Shown: one piece after another, positions 1 through 7,384 of the stretch
How positions within the stretch are numbered: the stretch's first letter is position 1
Layout of the letters: each line of letters starts with the position of its first letter
Assembly: GCA_009704425.1 (NCBI GenBank)
Contig: WLEG01000072.1
Coordinates: forward strand, 1-8,189
From: Actinomycetota bacterium
GTDB lineage: Bacteria; Actinomycetota; Acidimicrobiia; Acidimicrobiales; Ilumatobacteraceae
Direction: 5' to 3'
DNA: 8,189 bases
Program-made: the position numbers and the translations under genes
Notes under the pieces: model-generated
The model's input: only the letters and a program-made list of their open reading frames with translations
Database searches by the model: none
What the model was told of the DNA's origin: nothing

Positions 1-71
1 ACACCGTGTGGCTCGAGAGCGAAGAGTTCCTGAATCGTCACCCGGTCAGGTTACGGGCACGCGGGCGTCCG

Positions 72-1007
72 TCAATGAACGACGATGACGGGACTGTGGC
101 TGCGATGCGCCACACCGGTGGCCACGCTGCCGAGCATCACGGATGCCAACACGCTGTGACTGCGCGAGCCGACGACGAGGATGTCCTGGGGTCGTGCGGC
201 CTCGACGAGCGCGTCGACGGCCGAGCCTTCGATGATCTCGGACTCGATCGTGACGTGATGATCGCACACCTGATCGAGTTCCTTGCGAACGCGTTGCACC
301 AACGATCGTGCGTCGCGCAACATCGCCAGGCGCAACTCGTCGATGTCGGGGCCGAGCAACATGCCCCCTTCGGGGGCCATCGCCGAGTAGGGATAGTGCC
401 ACGCGGTCACCAGATCGATCGATCGGTGCAATCCGTCGGCCAACTCCACCGCCCACTTGGCGGCGGCCACGGCCGGACCCGAACCATCGATGCCCACCAC
501 CACCCGACCGCCGGGAACCCGCATCGCGGTCTCGGGCACGAGCATCACGGGACACGTCGCACGATGCGCCACCGAGTAACTCACCGAGCCCATCAGCAGT
601 GCCGACGTTCCACCCGCGCCCCGGGTTCCGAGCACGATCATCGACGCGTCGTCCGAGGCCTTCAACAACGCGGCGCCGGGGCTTCCCTGATCGAGGTAGG
701 TCTCGATCACCAGATCGGGATGACCGAGCAGAATGCGCGACCGAAGGTCCTCGATGGCCGTGCGGTTGCGCACGTCGATCTCGTGCACCTCGTCGGAGGT
801 GAGCAGCGGACTGGCGAAACCCGCCGCCGATCCCAGACTGACGATCGTCGGCAACGTGTAACACGTGAGCAGTCGGAGCGGTCGGTGCAACGCCACCGCC
901 AGATCGACGGCCCACCACATGGCGGCTTCGGCGTTCGCCGAACCGTCGATCCCCACCAAGATCGGAGCGTCGGGTATGGGACCAGAAACCTTCGTCGAAG
1001 AATCCAT
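72..1007 (-). CDS. Universal stress protein, two tandem UspA domains
   Basis: A 311-residue cytosolic protein made of two UspA-type alpha/beta domains, an architecture common in actinobacteria. Domain 1 spans about residues 15-157. It opens with strand-loop ILVGIDGS (16-23) and carries the ATP-binding pattern G-x2-G-x9-G-S at G127, G130, G140-S141. Domain 2 spans about 168-311. It opens with VVVGIDGS (169-176), but its equivalent pattern has Ser283 in place of the second Gly (G280, S283, G293-S294), so nucleotide binding there may be altered. Family members bind ATP and help cells survive starvation, hypoxia or other stress; the ligand here is not determined. The ATG at 1007 is the first start in frame and leaves a normal 15-residue lead before strand 1. 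No good Shine-Dalgarno is visible; a GAGG sits only 1 nt from the ATG. The gene lies 82 nt downstream of pyrE on the same strand and could be cotranscribed. The 71 bases beyond its stop show nothing I can name. Confidence 0.93.
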   Translation of the reverse strand: MDSSTKVSGPIPDAPILVGIDGSANAEAAMWWAVDLAVALHRPLRLLTCYTLPTIVSLGSAAGFASPLLTSDEVHEIDVRNRTAIEDLRSRILLGHPDLVIETYLDQGSPGAALLKASDDASMIVLGTRGAGGTSALLMGSVSYSVAHRATCPVMLVPETAMRVPGGRVVVGIDGSGPAVAAAKWAVELADGLHRSIDLVTAWHYPYSAMAPEGGMLLGPDIDELRLAMLRDARSLVQRVRKELDQVCDHHVTIESEIIEGSAVDALVEAARPQDILVVGSRSHSVLASVMLGSVATGVAHRSHSPVIVVH

Positions 1008-1089
1008 GCCTCATTGTCGGCGGAGCTCACGTGCCGACGACAGGCACAATCGTCATCGACCGCGAGGACCAATGTCCCGAGGCGCTCGC

Positions 1090-1671
1090 TCAGGTGCCGT
1101 AGCCGAAACCCAGGTCGGGTGCGGTCAACATGGGCACGAAGGGAATGCCGCGCTCCGCGGCCATCGCGGCACACGTGCCACCGCGATCGACGATCACCGT
1201 GATCAGCACGGGTTCGGCCCCGAACGCGATCACCGCGTCGACCGCTTCCATGATGGACGTGCCGCGTGTGACGGTGTCCTCGGTGATGACCACCTTGTCG
1301 CCGGGACGCAGAGCGCCGGCCAATCGCCCGGTGACTCCGTGATCCTTGGCCTCCTTGCGCACGCTGAAGCTGCGCAGACCACGACCACGCGTGGCGCCGA
1401 CCGCGGCGATTCCGAAGGCCACCGGATCGGCGCCCATCGTGAGTCCACCGATCGCGGTGGCGCTCGACGGAATGATCGACAGCGCGACGTCGGCGACGAG
1501 CACGATGCCGTCGGGGCGACACGCGGTTTGCTTGGTGTCGAGGAACCACGAACTCTTCGCCCCGGACTTCAAGGTGAAGTCACCCGTCTTCAACGAGTGC
1601 TCCAACACGTGACGACGCAACGCGTCACGCGCCGGATCGAGGACGGGAAGTAGGGACGACACATTGACCAT
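1090..1671 (-). CDS. pyrE: Orotate phosphoribosyltransferase
   Basis: Catalyses orotate plus PRPP to orotidine 5'-phosphate and pyrophosphate, the fifth step of de novo UMP synthesis, as a cytosolic dimer. The 193-residue protein has the usual family length and landmarks. FTLKSGAKS (32-40) is the orotate-binding N-terminal segment. GGLTMGADPVA (75-85) is a conserved core loop. VRKEAKDHG (104-112) forms the catalytic flexible loop with R105, K106 and K109. VVITEDTVTRGTS (127-139) is the PRPP-binding signature with the acidic pair E131-D132. The ATG at 1671 is preferred because a TANNNT -10 box ends only 8 nt upstream of it, implying a leaderless or near-leaderless mRNA, and no Shine-Dalgarno is visible. 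A GTG three codons further in is a weaker alternative. The gene is divergent from the small orphan gene at 1814 and is followed by the USP gene. No other pyrimidine gene is in the window, so pyrE stands apart from any pyr operon here. Confidence 0.95.
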   Translation of the reverse strand: MVNVSSLLPVLDPARDALRRHVLEHSLKTGDFTLKSGAKSSWFLDTKQTACRPDGIVLVADVALSIIPSSATAIGGLTMGADPVAFGIAAVGATRGRGLRSFSVRKEAKDHGVTGRLAGALRPGDKVVITEDTVTRGTSIMEAVDAVIAFGAEPVLITVIVDRGGTCAAMAAERGIPFVPMLTAPDLGFGYGT

Positions 1672-1679
1672 TGGTATGG

Positions 1680-1685
1680 AGAGTA
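1680..1685 (-). promoter_or_regulatory. Candidate -10 box of pyrE (leaderless start)
   Basis: On the minus strand TACTCT fits the actinobacterial TANNNT -10 consensus and is separated from the pyrE ATG by 8 nt. Transcription would then begin within about two bases of the ATG. I find no -35 hexamer at the usual 16-19 nt spacing: the best match, TTGTGC, is 21 nt away. The call rests on position and the missing Shine-Dalgarno. Confidence 0.4.
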
Positions 1686-1734
1686 GTTGCTTCGTATCGC
1701 ACTACGGCACAACGACACCTCGCTCCGGACGACG

Positions 1735-1749
1735 TATCGGGATCCGATA
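1735..1749. repeat. Perfect 6-bp inverted repeat midway between divergent genes
   Basis: TATCGG and CCGATA flank a 3-nt spacer (GAT). The centre at 1742 is 71 bp from the pyrE start codon (1671) and 72 bp from the orphan start codon (1814). The heptamer CGTATCG overlapping the left arm (1733-1739) recurs in the same orientation at 1693-1699, 40 bp away and closer to the pyrE promoter. The layout is what a shared operator for a dimeric regulator would look like, but I do not recognise the motif as that of a known regulator. Confidence 0.4.
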
Positions 1750-1777
1750 AACAAACGTCTTCTTGACGGCGAATGAC

Positions 1778-1807
1778 TTGTCCTCTCGCGCGGGAAAGAT
1801 TTACCTT
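1778..1807 (+). promoter_or_regulatory. Candidate promoter of the orphan gene (leaderless)
   Basis: A -35-like TTGTCC (1778-1783), an 18-nt spacer and a -10 box TACCTT (1802-1807, TANNNT) form a sigma-70-type promoter. Exactly six bases separate the -10 box from the A of the ATG at 1814, so the expected +1 is the start codon itself. The nearest purine-rich stretch, GGGAAAG at 1792-1798, is 15 nt from the ATG, too far to serve as a Shine-Dalgarno. Both facts point to a leaderless mRNA. Confidence 0.6.
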
Positions 1808-1813
1808 CTTCAA

Positions 1814-2215
1814 ATGGCAGCTCCGAAGACCCCCATGACGAAGGCCCACAAGCAGGCACTCGCCGCCGGTCGCGCCGAAGGAAAGATCGTTCGTGACTAC
1901 CTCGAGGCGTTGAAGCGCACGAAGCCCAAGCGCGGTCGCAAGCGCACTCCGGAGTCCATCAAGCGACGGCTCAACACGATCAAGAACGAGTTCGAGAACG
2001 TCGACGCCGTGACGCAGTTGAAGTACGCGCAGGAGCGTCTGGATCTGGCCATCGAGTTGGCCGAGCTCACCGCGAAGGTGGACATCGGCCCGTTGGAGAA
2101 GTCCTTCGTGAAGATCGCCAAGGGATACGGCGAGCGCAACGGCATCACCTATTCGGCCTGGCGCGAGATCGGCGTGGATGCCACCGTGCTGAAGCGCGCC
2201 GGCATCACCCGCTGA
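1814..2215 (+). CDS. Small strongly basic protein of unknown function, likely nucleic-acid binding
   Basis: A 133-residue protein of no function I can name. About 29 Lys/Arg against 16 Asp/Glu give a net charge near +13. Residues 34-52 form a dense basic patch with KRGRKR (39-44), which resembles an AT-hook but lacks the canonical RGRP. Residues 46-88 look like a long charged helix or helical pair. The C-terminal part (about 104-133, including ITYSAWREIGV at 111-121) has a helix-turn-helix-like feel and ends in KRAGITR. There is no signal peptide, membrane segment or Cys. I recall similar hypothetical proteins in actinobacteria, but cannot check. A DNA- or RNA-binding role is inference from charge. 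The ATG at 1814 is chosen over an in-frame TTG at 1763 because the promoter lies between them and its +1 falls on this ATG. The gene is divergent from pyrE and convergent with purB, with 7 nt between stops, so it is monocistronic. Confidence 0.85.
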   Translation: MAAPKTPMTKAHKQALAAGRAEGKIVRDYLEALKRTKPKRGRKRTPESIKRRLNTIKNEFENVDAVTQLKYAQERLDLAIELAELTAKVDIGPLEKSFVKIAKGYGERNGITYSAWREIGVDATVLKRAGITR

Positions 2216-2222
2216 AACCCGA

Positions 2223-3529
<1,307 letters not shown>

Positions 3530-3533
<4 letters not shown>

Positions 3534-4825
3534 GAGCGCGGTCCTTCGATGGTGGAGGGCCATTCGAGAACGTCGTCGCGCTCCGGACCCACACCGACGA
3601 TGCGGACCGGCACCCCCGCCTCGCGTTCGACGGTGGCGACGAAGTCGCGGGCCGTGGCCGGTAGGTCGGCCGCCGAACGACAGCCTCGCAACTCGGTCTT
3701 CCAACCGGGGAAGGTCACGTACGTGGGAACGACACGGGCCAGATCCTCGCTGAGATCGGGGTAACCGTGCACGGGCTCGCCGTCGATGGTGTAACCGGTG
3801 CACACGCGCACTTCGTCGAAGGTGTCGAGAACGTCGAGTTTGGTGAGCGCCAGCTCGGTGAGCGAGTTCACCCTCACCGCGTGACGCAACATCACGCAGT
3901 CCACCCATCCGGTGCGACGACGACGACCGGTGACGGTGCCGAACTCACGACCGATGTCGACGAGTCTCTCGCCCACCTCGTCGGTCAGCTCGGTGGGGAA
4001 CGGACCCGAGCCGACACGGGTGGTGTAGGCCTTGGTGATTCCGATGATGCGACCGAGCAGACGCGGACCGAGCCCGCTGCCCACGCTGGCCCCGCCCGCG
4101 GTGGGGTTGGACGACGTGACGTAGGGGTAGGTGCCGTGATCGAGATCGAGGAAGGTCGCCTGAGCGCCCTCCAACAACACGCGCCGGCCGGAATCCACGG
4201 CGTCGTGCAGGAAGCCGATGGTGTCGGCCACGTAGGGACGAAGGCGTTCGGCCAAGGTGACGTACCGAGCGACGATCTCGGCGACGTCGAGCGCTTCGCC
4301 GCCCAACGACGTGATGCGAACGTTCGCGGCCTCCCCGGCGGAGCGGACCGACGCGGCGAAGGCGTTCGAGTCGAGAGACTGCCCCACCCGCACACCCGTC
4401 CGGTTCGCTTTGTCGGCGTACGCCGGGCCGATGCCCTTCAACGTGGTGCCGATCTTGTTGTCGCCCAGACTTCCCTCGCTCAGTGCGTCGAGCGTCTGGT
4501 GCCACGGGAAGATGAGATGGGCCTGACTGGAGACCTTCAGTCGGGAACACGACACGCCACGGGCTTCCAGTCGGTCGATCTCGGCGAACAACGTGGGAAG
4601 GTCGACGACCACACCGTTGCCGATGACCGGCGTGACGTGCTCGTACAGGACTCCCGACGGGATGAGCTGGAGGGCGTACTTCTCGGAACCCACCACCACG
4701 GTGTGTCCGGCGTTGTGTCCGCCTTGGTATCGGGCCACGACGTCGTTCTCGCGCGCGAGCAAGTCGATGACCTTGGCTTTTCCTTCGTCGCCCCACTGGG
4801 CACCGACGACAACGGTCACGGACAT
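3530..4825 (-). CDS. purA: Adenylosuccinate synthetase
   Basis: Joins IMP and aspartate, using GTP, to give adenylosuccinate, the first committed step to AMP; a cytosolic dimer. The 431-residue length is normal. Key residues are in register with the E. coli enzyme: the glycine-rich loop AQWGDEGKAK (9-18) with catalytic D13, and GGHNAGHT (35-42) with catalytic H41. Also present are GTTLKGIGPAY (126-136), EGAQATFLDLDHGTYPYVTSSN in register at 219-240, KAYTTRVGSGPFPTEL (265-280) and GRRRRTGW (300-307). Three signature positions depart from the form I know: A17 where GDEGKGK has Gly, L129 in GTTxxGIGPAY where E. coli has Gly, and A223 in EGAQxT where E. coli has Gly. The ATG at 4825 has an AGGAG 7 nt upstream. 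The stop overlaps the purB start. clpB lies 73 nt upstream, so purA may be expressed both by read-through and from its own candidate promoter. Confidence 0.97.
3542..3547 (-). promoter_or_regulatory. Ribosome binding site of purB
   Basis: GAAGGA on the minus strand, 8 nt before the GTG at 3533 and inside the end of purA. It decides the start, because the purB frame runs open for 125 more codons upstream. Confidence 0.7.
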
Positions 4826-4832
4826 GGCAACG

Positions 4833-4837
4833 CTCCT
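4833..4837 (-). promoter_or_regulatory. Ribosome binding site of purA
   Basis: AGGAG on the minus strand, 7 nt before the ATG at 4825. It overlaps the distal end of the 14-bp tandem repeat. Confidence 0.75.
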
Positions 4838-4862
4838 AACACGAGGGGCCCAACACGAGGGG
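4835..4862. repeat. Two tandem 14-bp units in the purA leader
   Basis: Read on the minus strand, CCCCTCGTGTTGGG (4862-4849) is followed directly by CCCCTCGTGTTAGG (4848-4835), with 13 of 14 bases identical. The second copy's AGG forms part of the purA Shine-Dalgarno. It may be a slippage duplication or a paired binding site in the leader. Confidence 0.7.
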
Positions 4863-4869
4863 AACGTGG

Positions 4870-4899
4870 CGAAACCCTACCCGTTGCGCGGGTGTTTCG
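4870..4899 (-). terminator. Stem-loop immediately after clpB
   Basis: CGAAAC pairs with GTTTCG and ACCCG with CGGGT around a 5-nt loop, giving 11 bp interrupted by a 3-nt bulge on one arm. It abuts the clpB stop codon and is the strongest stem I see in the gap. No T-run follows, so it could be a partial terminator, an mRNA 3'-end stabiliser or part of the purA control region. Confidence 0.4.
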
Positions 4900-4903
4900 T
4901 CAG
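4874..4903 (-). promoter_or_regulatory. Candidate promoter for purA-purB
   Basis: On the minus strand a -35-like CTGACG (4903-4898), an 18-nt spacer and a -10 box TAGGGT (4879-4874, TANNNT) lie just over the clpB stop codon. Transcription would start near 4867, giving a leader of about 42 nt that contains both 14-bp repeats. It would let purA-purB be expressed independently of clpB. The elements are weak and overlap a stem-loop, so confidence is limited. Confidence 0.35.
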
Positions 4904-7383
4904 GAGCCGACGACGATGTCACCGTCCCGGGCGTCGACGGTGATGAAGCCGTCCTCGGCCACCTTGCCCTCGAGAATGAGCACCGAGGCCCGGTCACCAA
5001 TCTCGCGCTGGATCACCCGCTTCAGGGGACGGGCACCGAACGAGGGATCGAAACCTTCCGCCGCCAGCAGACTCATCGCGGCCGGGGTCACCTCCAGGGT
5101 GATGCGCCGCGCGGCCAGACGCTCCTTGAGTTTGGCCAACTGGATGTCGACGATGTGGGTGAGATCGGCCTCGGTGAGCGACCGGAAACGGATGATCTCG
5201 TCGATGCGGTTCACGAACTCGGGCTTGAAGTACTCCACCGGATCCACGGGGAGATTCGAGGTCATGACGATCACCGTGTTGGTGAAGTCCACGGTGCGAC
5301 CCTGACCGTCGGTCAGACGACCGTCGTCGAGTACCTGCAGAAGAATGTTGAACACGTCGGGGTGGGCCTTCTCGATCTCGTCCAGGAGCACCACGCTGTA
5401 ACTGCGTCGCCGCACCGCCTCGGTGAGTTGGCCGCCCTCGTCGTACCCGACGTAGCCCGGAGGCGCACCGACCAACCGCGACACCGAGTGCTTCTCCATG
5501 TACTCGCCCATGTCGATGCGCACCATCGCGCGCTCGTCGTCGAAGAGGAACTCGGCGACCGCCCGCGCGAGTTCGGTCTTGCCCACGCCGGTCGGACCGA
5601 GGAACAGGAACGAACCGATGGGCCGGTTCGGATCGCTCAAGCCCGCGCGGCTACGACGGATCGCGTTGGAAACGGCGGTGACCGCCTCGTCCTGACCGAT
5701 CACCCGACGATGCAACAGATCCTCGAGATGGACCAACTTGGCCATCTCGCCCTCCATCAGACGTGTCACGGGCACCCCGGTGGCCTTGCTCACGACCTCG
5801 GCGATGTCCTCGGCGTCGACCTCCTCTTTCAACATGCGATTTCCGGTCTGCAACTCGTCGAGGTGGGTGGTGGCCTCCGAGATGCGACGCTCGAGTTCGG
5901 GGATGCGTCCGTAGCGGATCTCGGCGGCCACGTTCAGGTCGGTCTCGCGTTCCACCGTGATGCGGAGTTGCTCCAGCTCTTCCTTCAGATTGCGAATGGC
6001 CGCGATGGCTTCCTTTTCCTGTTGCCAATGCTCGCGCATGTCGGTGCTCTGGATCTTCAGCAACGCCAGTTCGTCCTCGAGTGACGCGAGACGCTCCACC
6101 GACGCCACGTCGGTCTCCTTCTCCAAGGCCACCTTCTCGATCTCCAACTGCAACATCCGCCTCTCGACGATGTCGATCTCGGTGGGGAGGGAGTCGATCT
6201 CGATGCGCAACTTGCTGGCGGCCTCATCGATGAGATCGATGGCCTTGTCGGGAAGGAACCGACTGGTGATGTAGCGATCGGAGAGCACGGCGGCGCTCAC
6301 CAACGCCGAATCCTGGATACGCACACCATGGTGGACCTCGTAGCGCTCCTTGAGTCCGCGCAGGATCGCGATGGTGTCCTCGACGGTGGGCTCGCCCACG
6401 TACACCTGCTGGAATCGCCGCTCGAGCGCCGGATCCTTCTCGACGTACTTGCGGTACTCGTCGAGCGTGGTCGCGCCGATCATGCGCAGTTCGCCGCGCG
6501 CCAACATGGGTTTGATCATGTTGCCGGCGTCCATGGCGCCCTCGGCACCCCCCGCGCCGACGATGGTGTGCAGTTCGTCGACGAAGGTGATCACCTCGCC
6601 GGCGGCGTCGGTGATCTCCTTCAGCACGGCCTTCAACCGCTCCTCGAACTCGCCGCGGTACTTCGCTCCCGCGAGCAGGCTGGCGATGTCGAGCGAGATG
6701 AGTCGCTTGTTCTTGAGACCCTCGGGAACGTCGCCGTCGGCGATGCGACGGGCCAAGCCCTCGACGATGGCGGTCTTGCCCACGCCGGGTTCGCCGATGA
6801 GCACCGGATTGTTCTTGGTGCGACGACTGAGCACCTGGATGACCCGACGGATCTCGGCGTCACGACCGATGACCGGATCGATCTTTCCGTCACGGGCGCG
6901 CTTGGTGAGGTCCTGCCCGTACTTCTCGAGTGCCTGGAACTTCTCCTCGGGATTCTGATCGGTGACGCGATGACTGCCACGCACGTCGCGCAGCGCCTGC
7001 AGAAGTTCCTCGCTGCCCACGCCGAGTCGTTGGTTCATCGCGAGCAGGAGATGCTCGACGCTGAGGTAATCGTCCTTCAGATCCTTCTGGTAACGCTCGG
7101 CCATCTCGAAGATGTTGTTGAGTTCGCGATTCATGCGCGGCTCGTCGCCACCGTAGGCCTTGGGCAACTTGGCCACCCGTTCGTCGGCCTGGTTGCGAAT
7201 CATCAACGGCGCCAGGCCCAACTTGGCGAGAACCGCCGGCGTGATGGTGTCCTCCTGACGCATGAGGGCGGCCATCACGTGATCGCCGGTGAGTTCGGGG
7301 TTCGACAGCGCCTTTGCCTGATCGATGGCGACCGACACCGCCTCCTGCGTCTTGTGGGTCCAGTTCTTCGGATTGAACGACAT
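4900..7383 (-). CDS. clpB: ATP-dependent disaggregase ClpB (Hsp104/ClpB)
   Basis: A hexameric AAA+ chaperone that threads proteins out of aggregates with DnaK-DnaJ-GrpE. The 827 residues divide into an N-terminal Clp repeat domain (1-140), NBD1 (about 160-400), a coiled-coil middle domain (about 400-525) and NBD2 (about 550-827). NBD1 has Walker A GEPGVGKT (197-204), Walker B ending in DE (269-270), pore-loop Y242 in KYRGEFE and the arginine pair R322-R323. NBD2 has Walker A GPTGVGKT (596-603), Walker B LLDEIEKAH (666-674), pore-loop Y643 in GYVGYDEGG, sensor 1 N710, R726 in NRID and sensor 2 GAR (783-785). The middle domain distinguishes it from ClpA and ClpC. It is shorter than E. coli ClpB (857), mainly because only eight residues lie between MTSNL and KPEF where E. 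coli has about 29. The ATG at 7383 has a strong GGAGGT 7 nt upstream and follows the DUF3445 stop by 1 nt. A stress promoter must lie upstream, outside the window. Confidence 0.97.
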   Translation of the reverse strand: MSFNPKNWTHKTQEAVSVAIDQAKALSNPELTGDHVMAALMRQEDTITPAVLAKLGLAPLMIRNQADERVAKLPKAYGGDEPRMNRELNNIFEMAERYQKDLKDDYLSVEHLLLAMNQRLGVGSEELLQALRDVRGSHRVTDQNPEEKFQALEKYGQDLTKRARDGKIDPVIGRDAEIRRVIQVLSRRTKNNPVLIGEPGVGKTAIVEGLARRIADGDVPEGLKNKRLISLDIASLLAGAKYRGEFEERLKAVLKEITDAAGEVITFVDELHTIVGAGGAEGAMDAGNMIKPMLARGELRMIGATTLDEYRKYVEKDPALERRFQQVYVGEPTVEDTIAILRGLKERYEVHHGVRIQDSALVSAAVLSDRYITSRFLPDKAIDLIDEAASKLRIEIDSLPTEIDIVERRMLQLEIEKVALEKETDVASVERLASLEDELALLKIQSTDMREHWQQEKEAIAAIRNLKEELEQLRITVERETDLNVAAEIRYGRIPELERRISEATTHLDELQTGNRMLKEEVDAEDIAEVVSKATGVPVTRLMEGEMAKLVHLEDLLHRRVIGQDEAVTAVSNAIRRSRAGLSDPNRPIGSFLFLGPTGVGKTELARAVAEFLFDDERAMVRIDMGEYMEKHSVSRLVGAPPGYVGYDEGGQLTEAVRRRSYSVVLLDEIEKAHPDVFNILLQVLDDGRLTDGQGRTVDFTNTVIVMTSNLPVDPVEYFKPEFVNRIDEIIRFRSLTEADLTHIVDIQLAKLKERLAARRITLEVTPAAMSLLAAEGFDPSFGARPLKRVIQREIGDRASVLILEGKVAEDGFITVDARDGDIVVGS

Positions 7384-7384
7384 G

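Noticed and set aside
1..71. Possible terminator or gene end beyond the USP stop
   Set aside because: Only a 5-bp stem with a 12-nt loop and no T-run; too short to assign to any gene.
1028..1057. Ten-codon minus-strand open frame between pyrE and the USP gene, a possible leader peptide
   Set aside because: No ribosome binding site, attenuator-like stem or regulatory codon run supports it.
6..1202. Long plus-strand open frame of 398 codons across the USP and pyrE region
   Set aside because: It runs antisense to two clear genes, crosses their intergenic gap and has an unnatural His/Arg-rich composition. It is a high-GC shadow.
1763..1813. TTG start giving a 17-residue extension of the orphan protein
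   Set aside because: The candidate promoter lies inside this stretch and its +1 falls on the ATG at 1814.
3534..3908. 125-codon N-terminal extension of purB
   Set aside because: It overlaps purA in another frame. The GTG at 3533 gives the family N-terminus, a Shine-Dalgarno and a GTGA overlap.
3767..5305. Plus-strand open frame of 512 codons opposite purA and clpB
   Set aside because: It is antisense to two well-conserved genes with no recognisable domain; a shadow of codon bias.
5118..6356. CTTGAGT words, half of the HspR (HAIR) operator, near clpB
   Set aside because: They are inside clpB coding sequence and lack the paired half-site. The true clpB control region lies outside the window.
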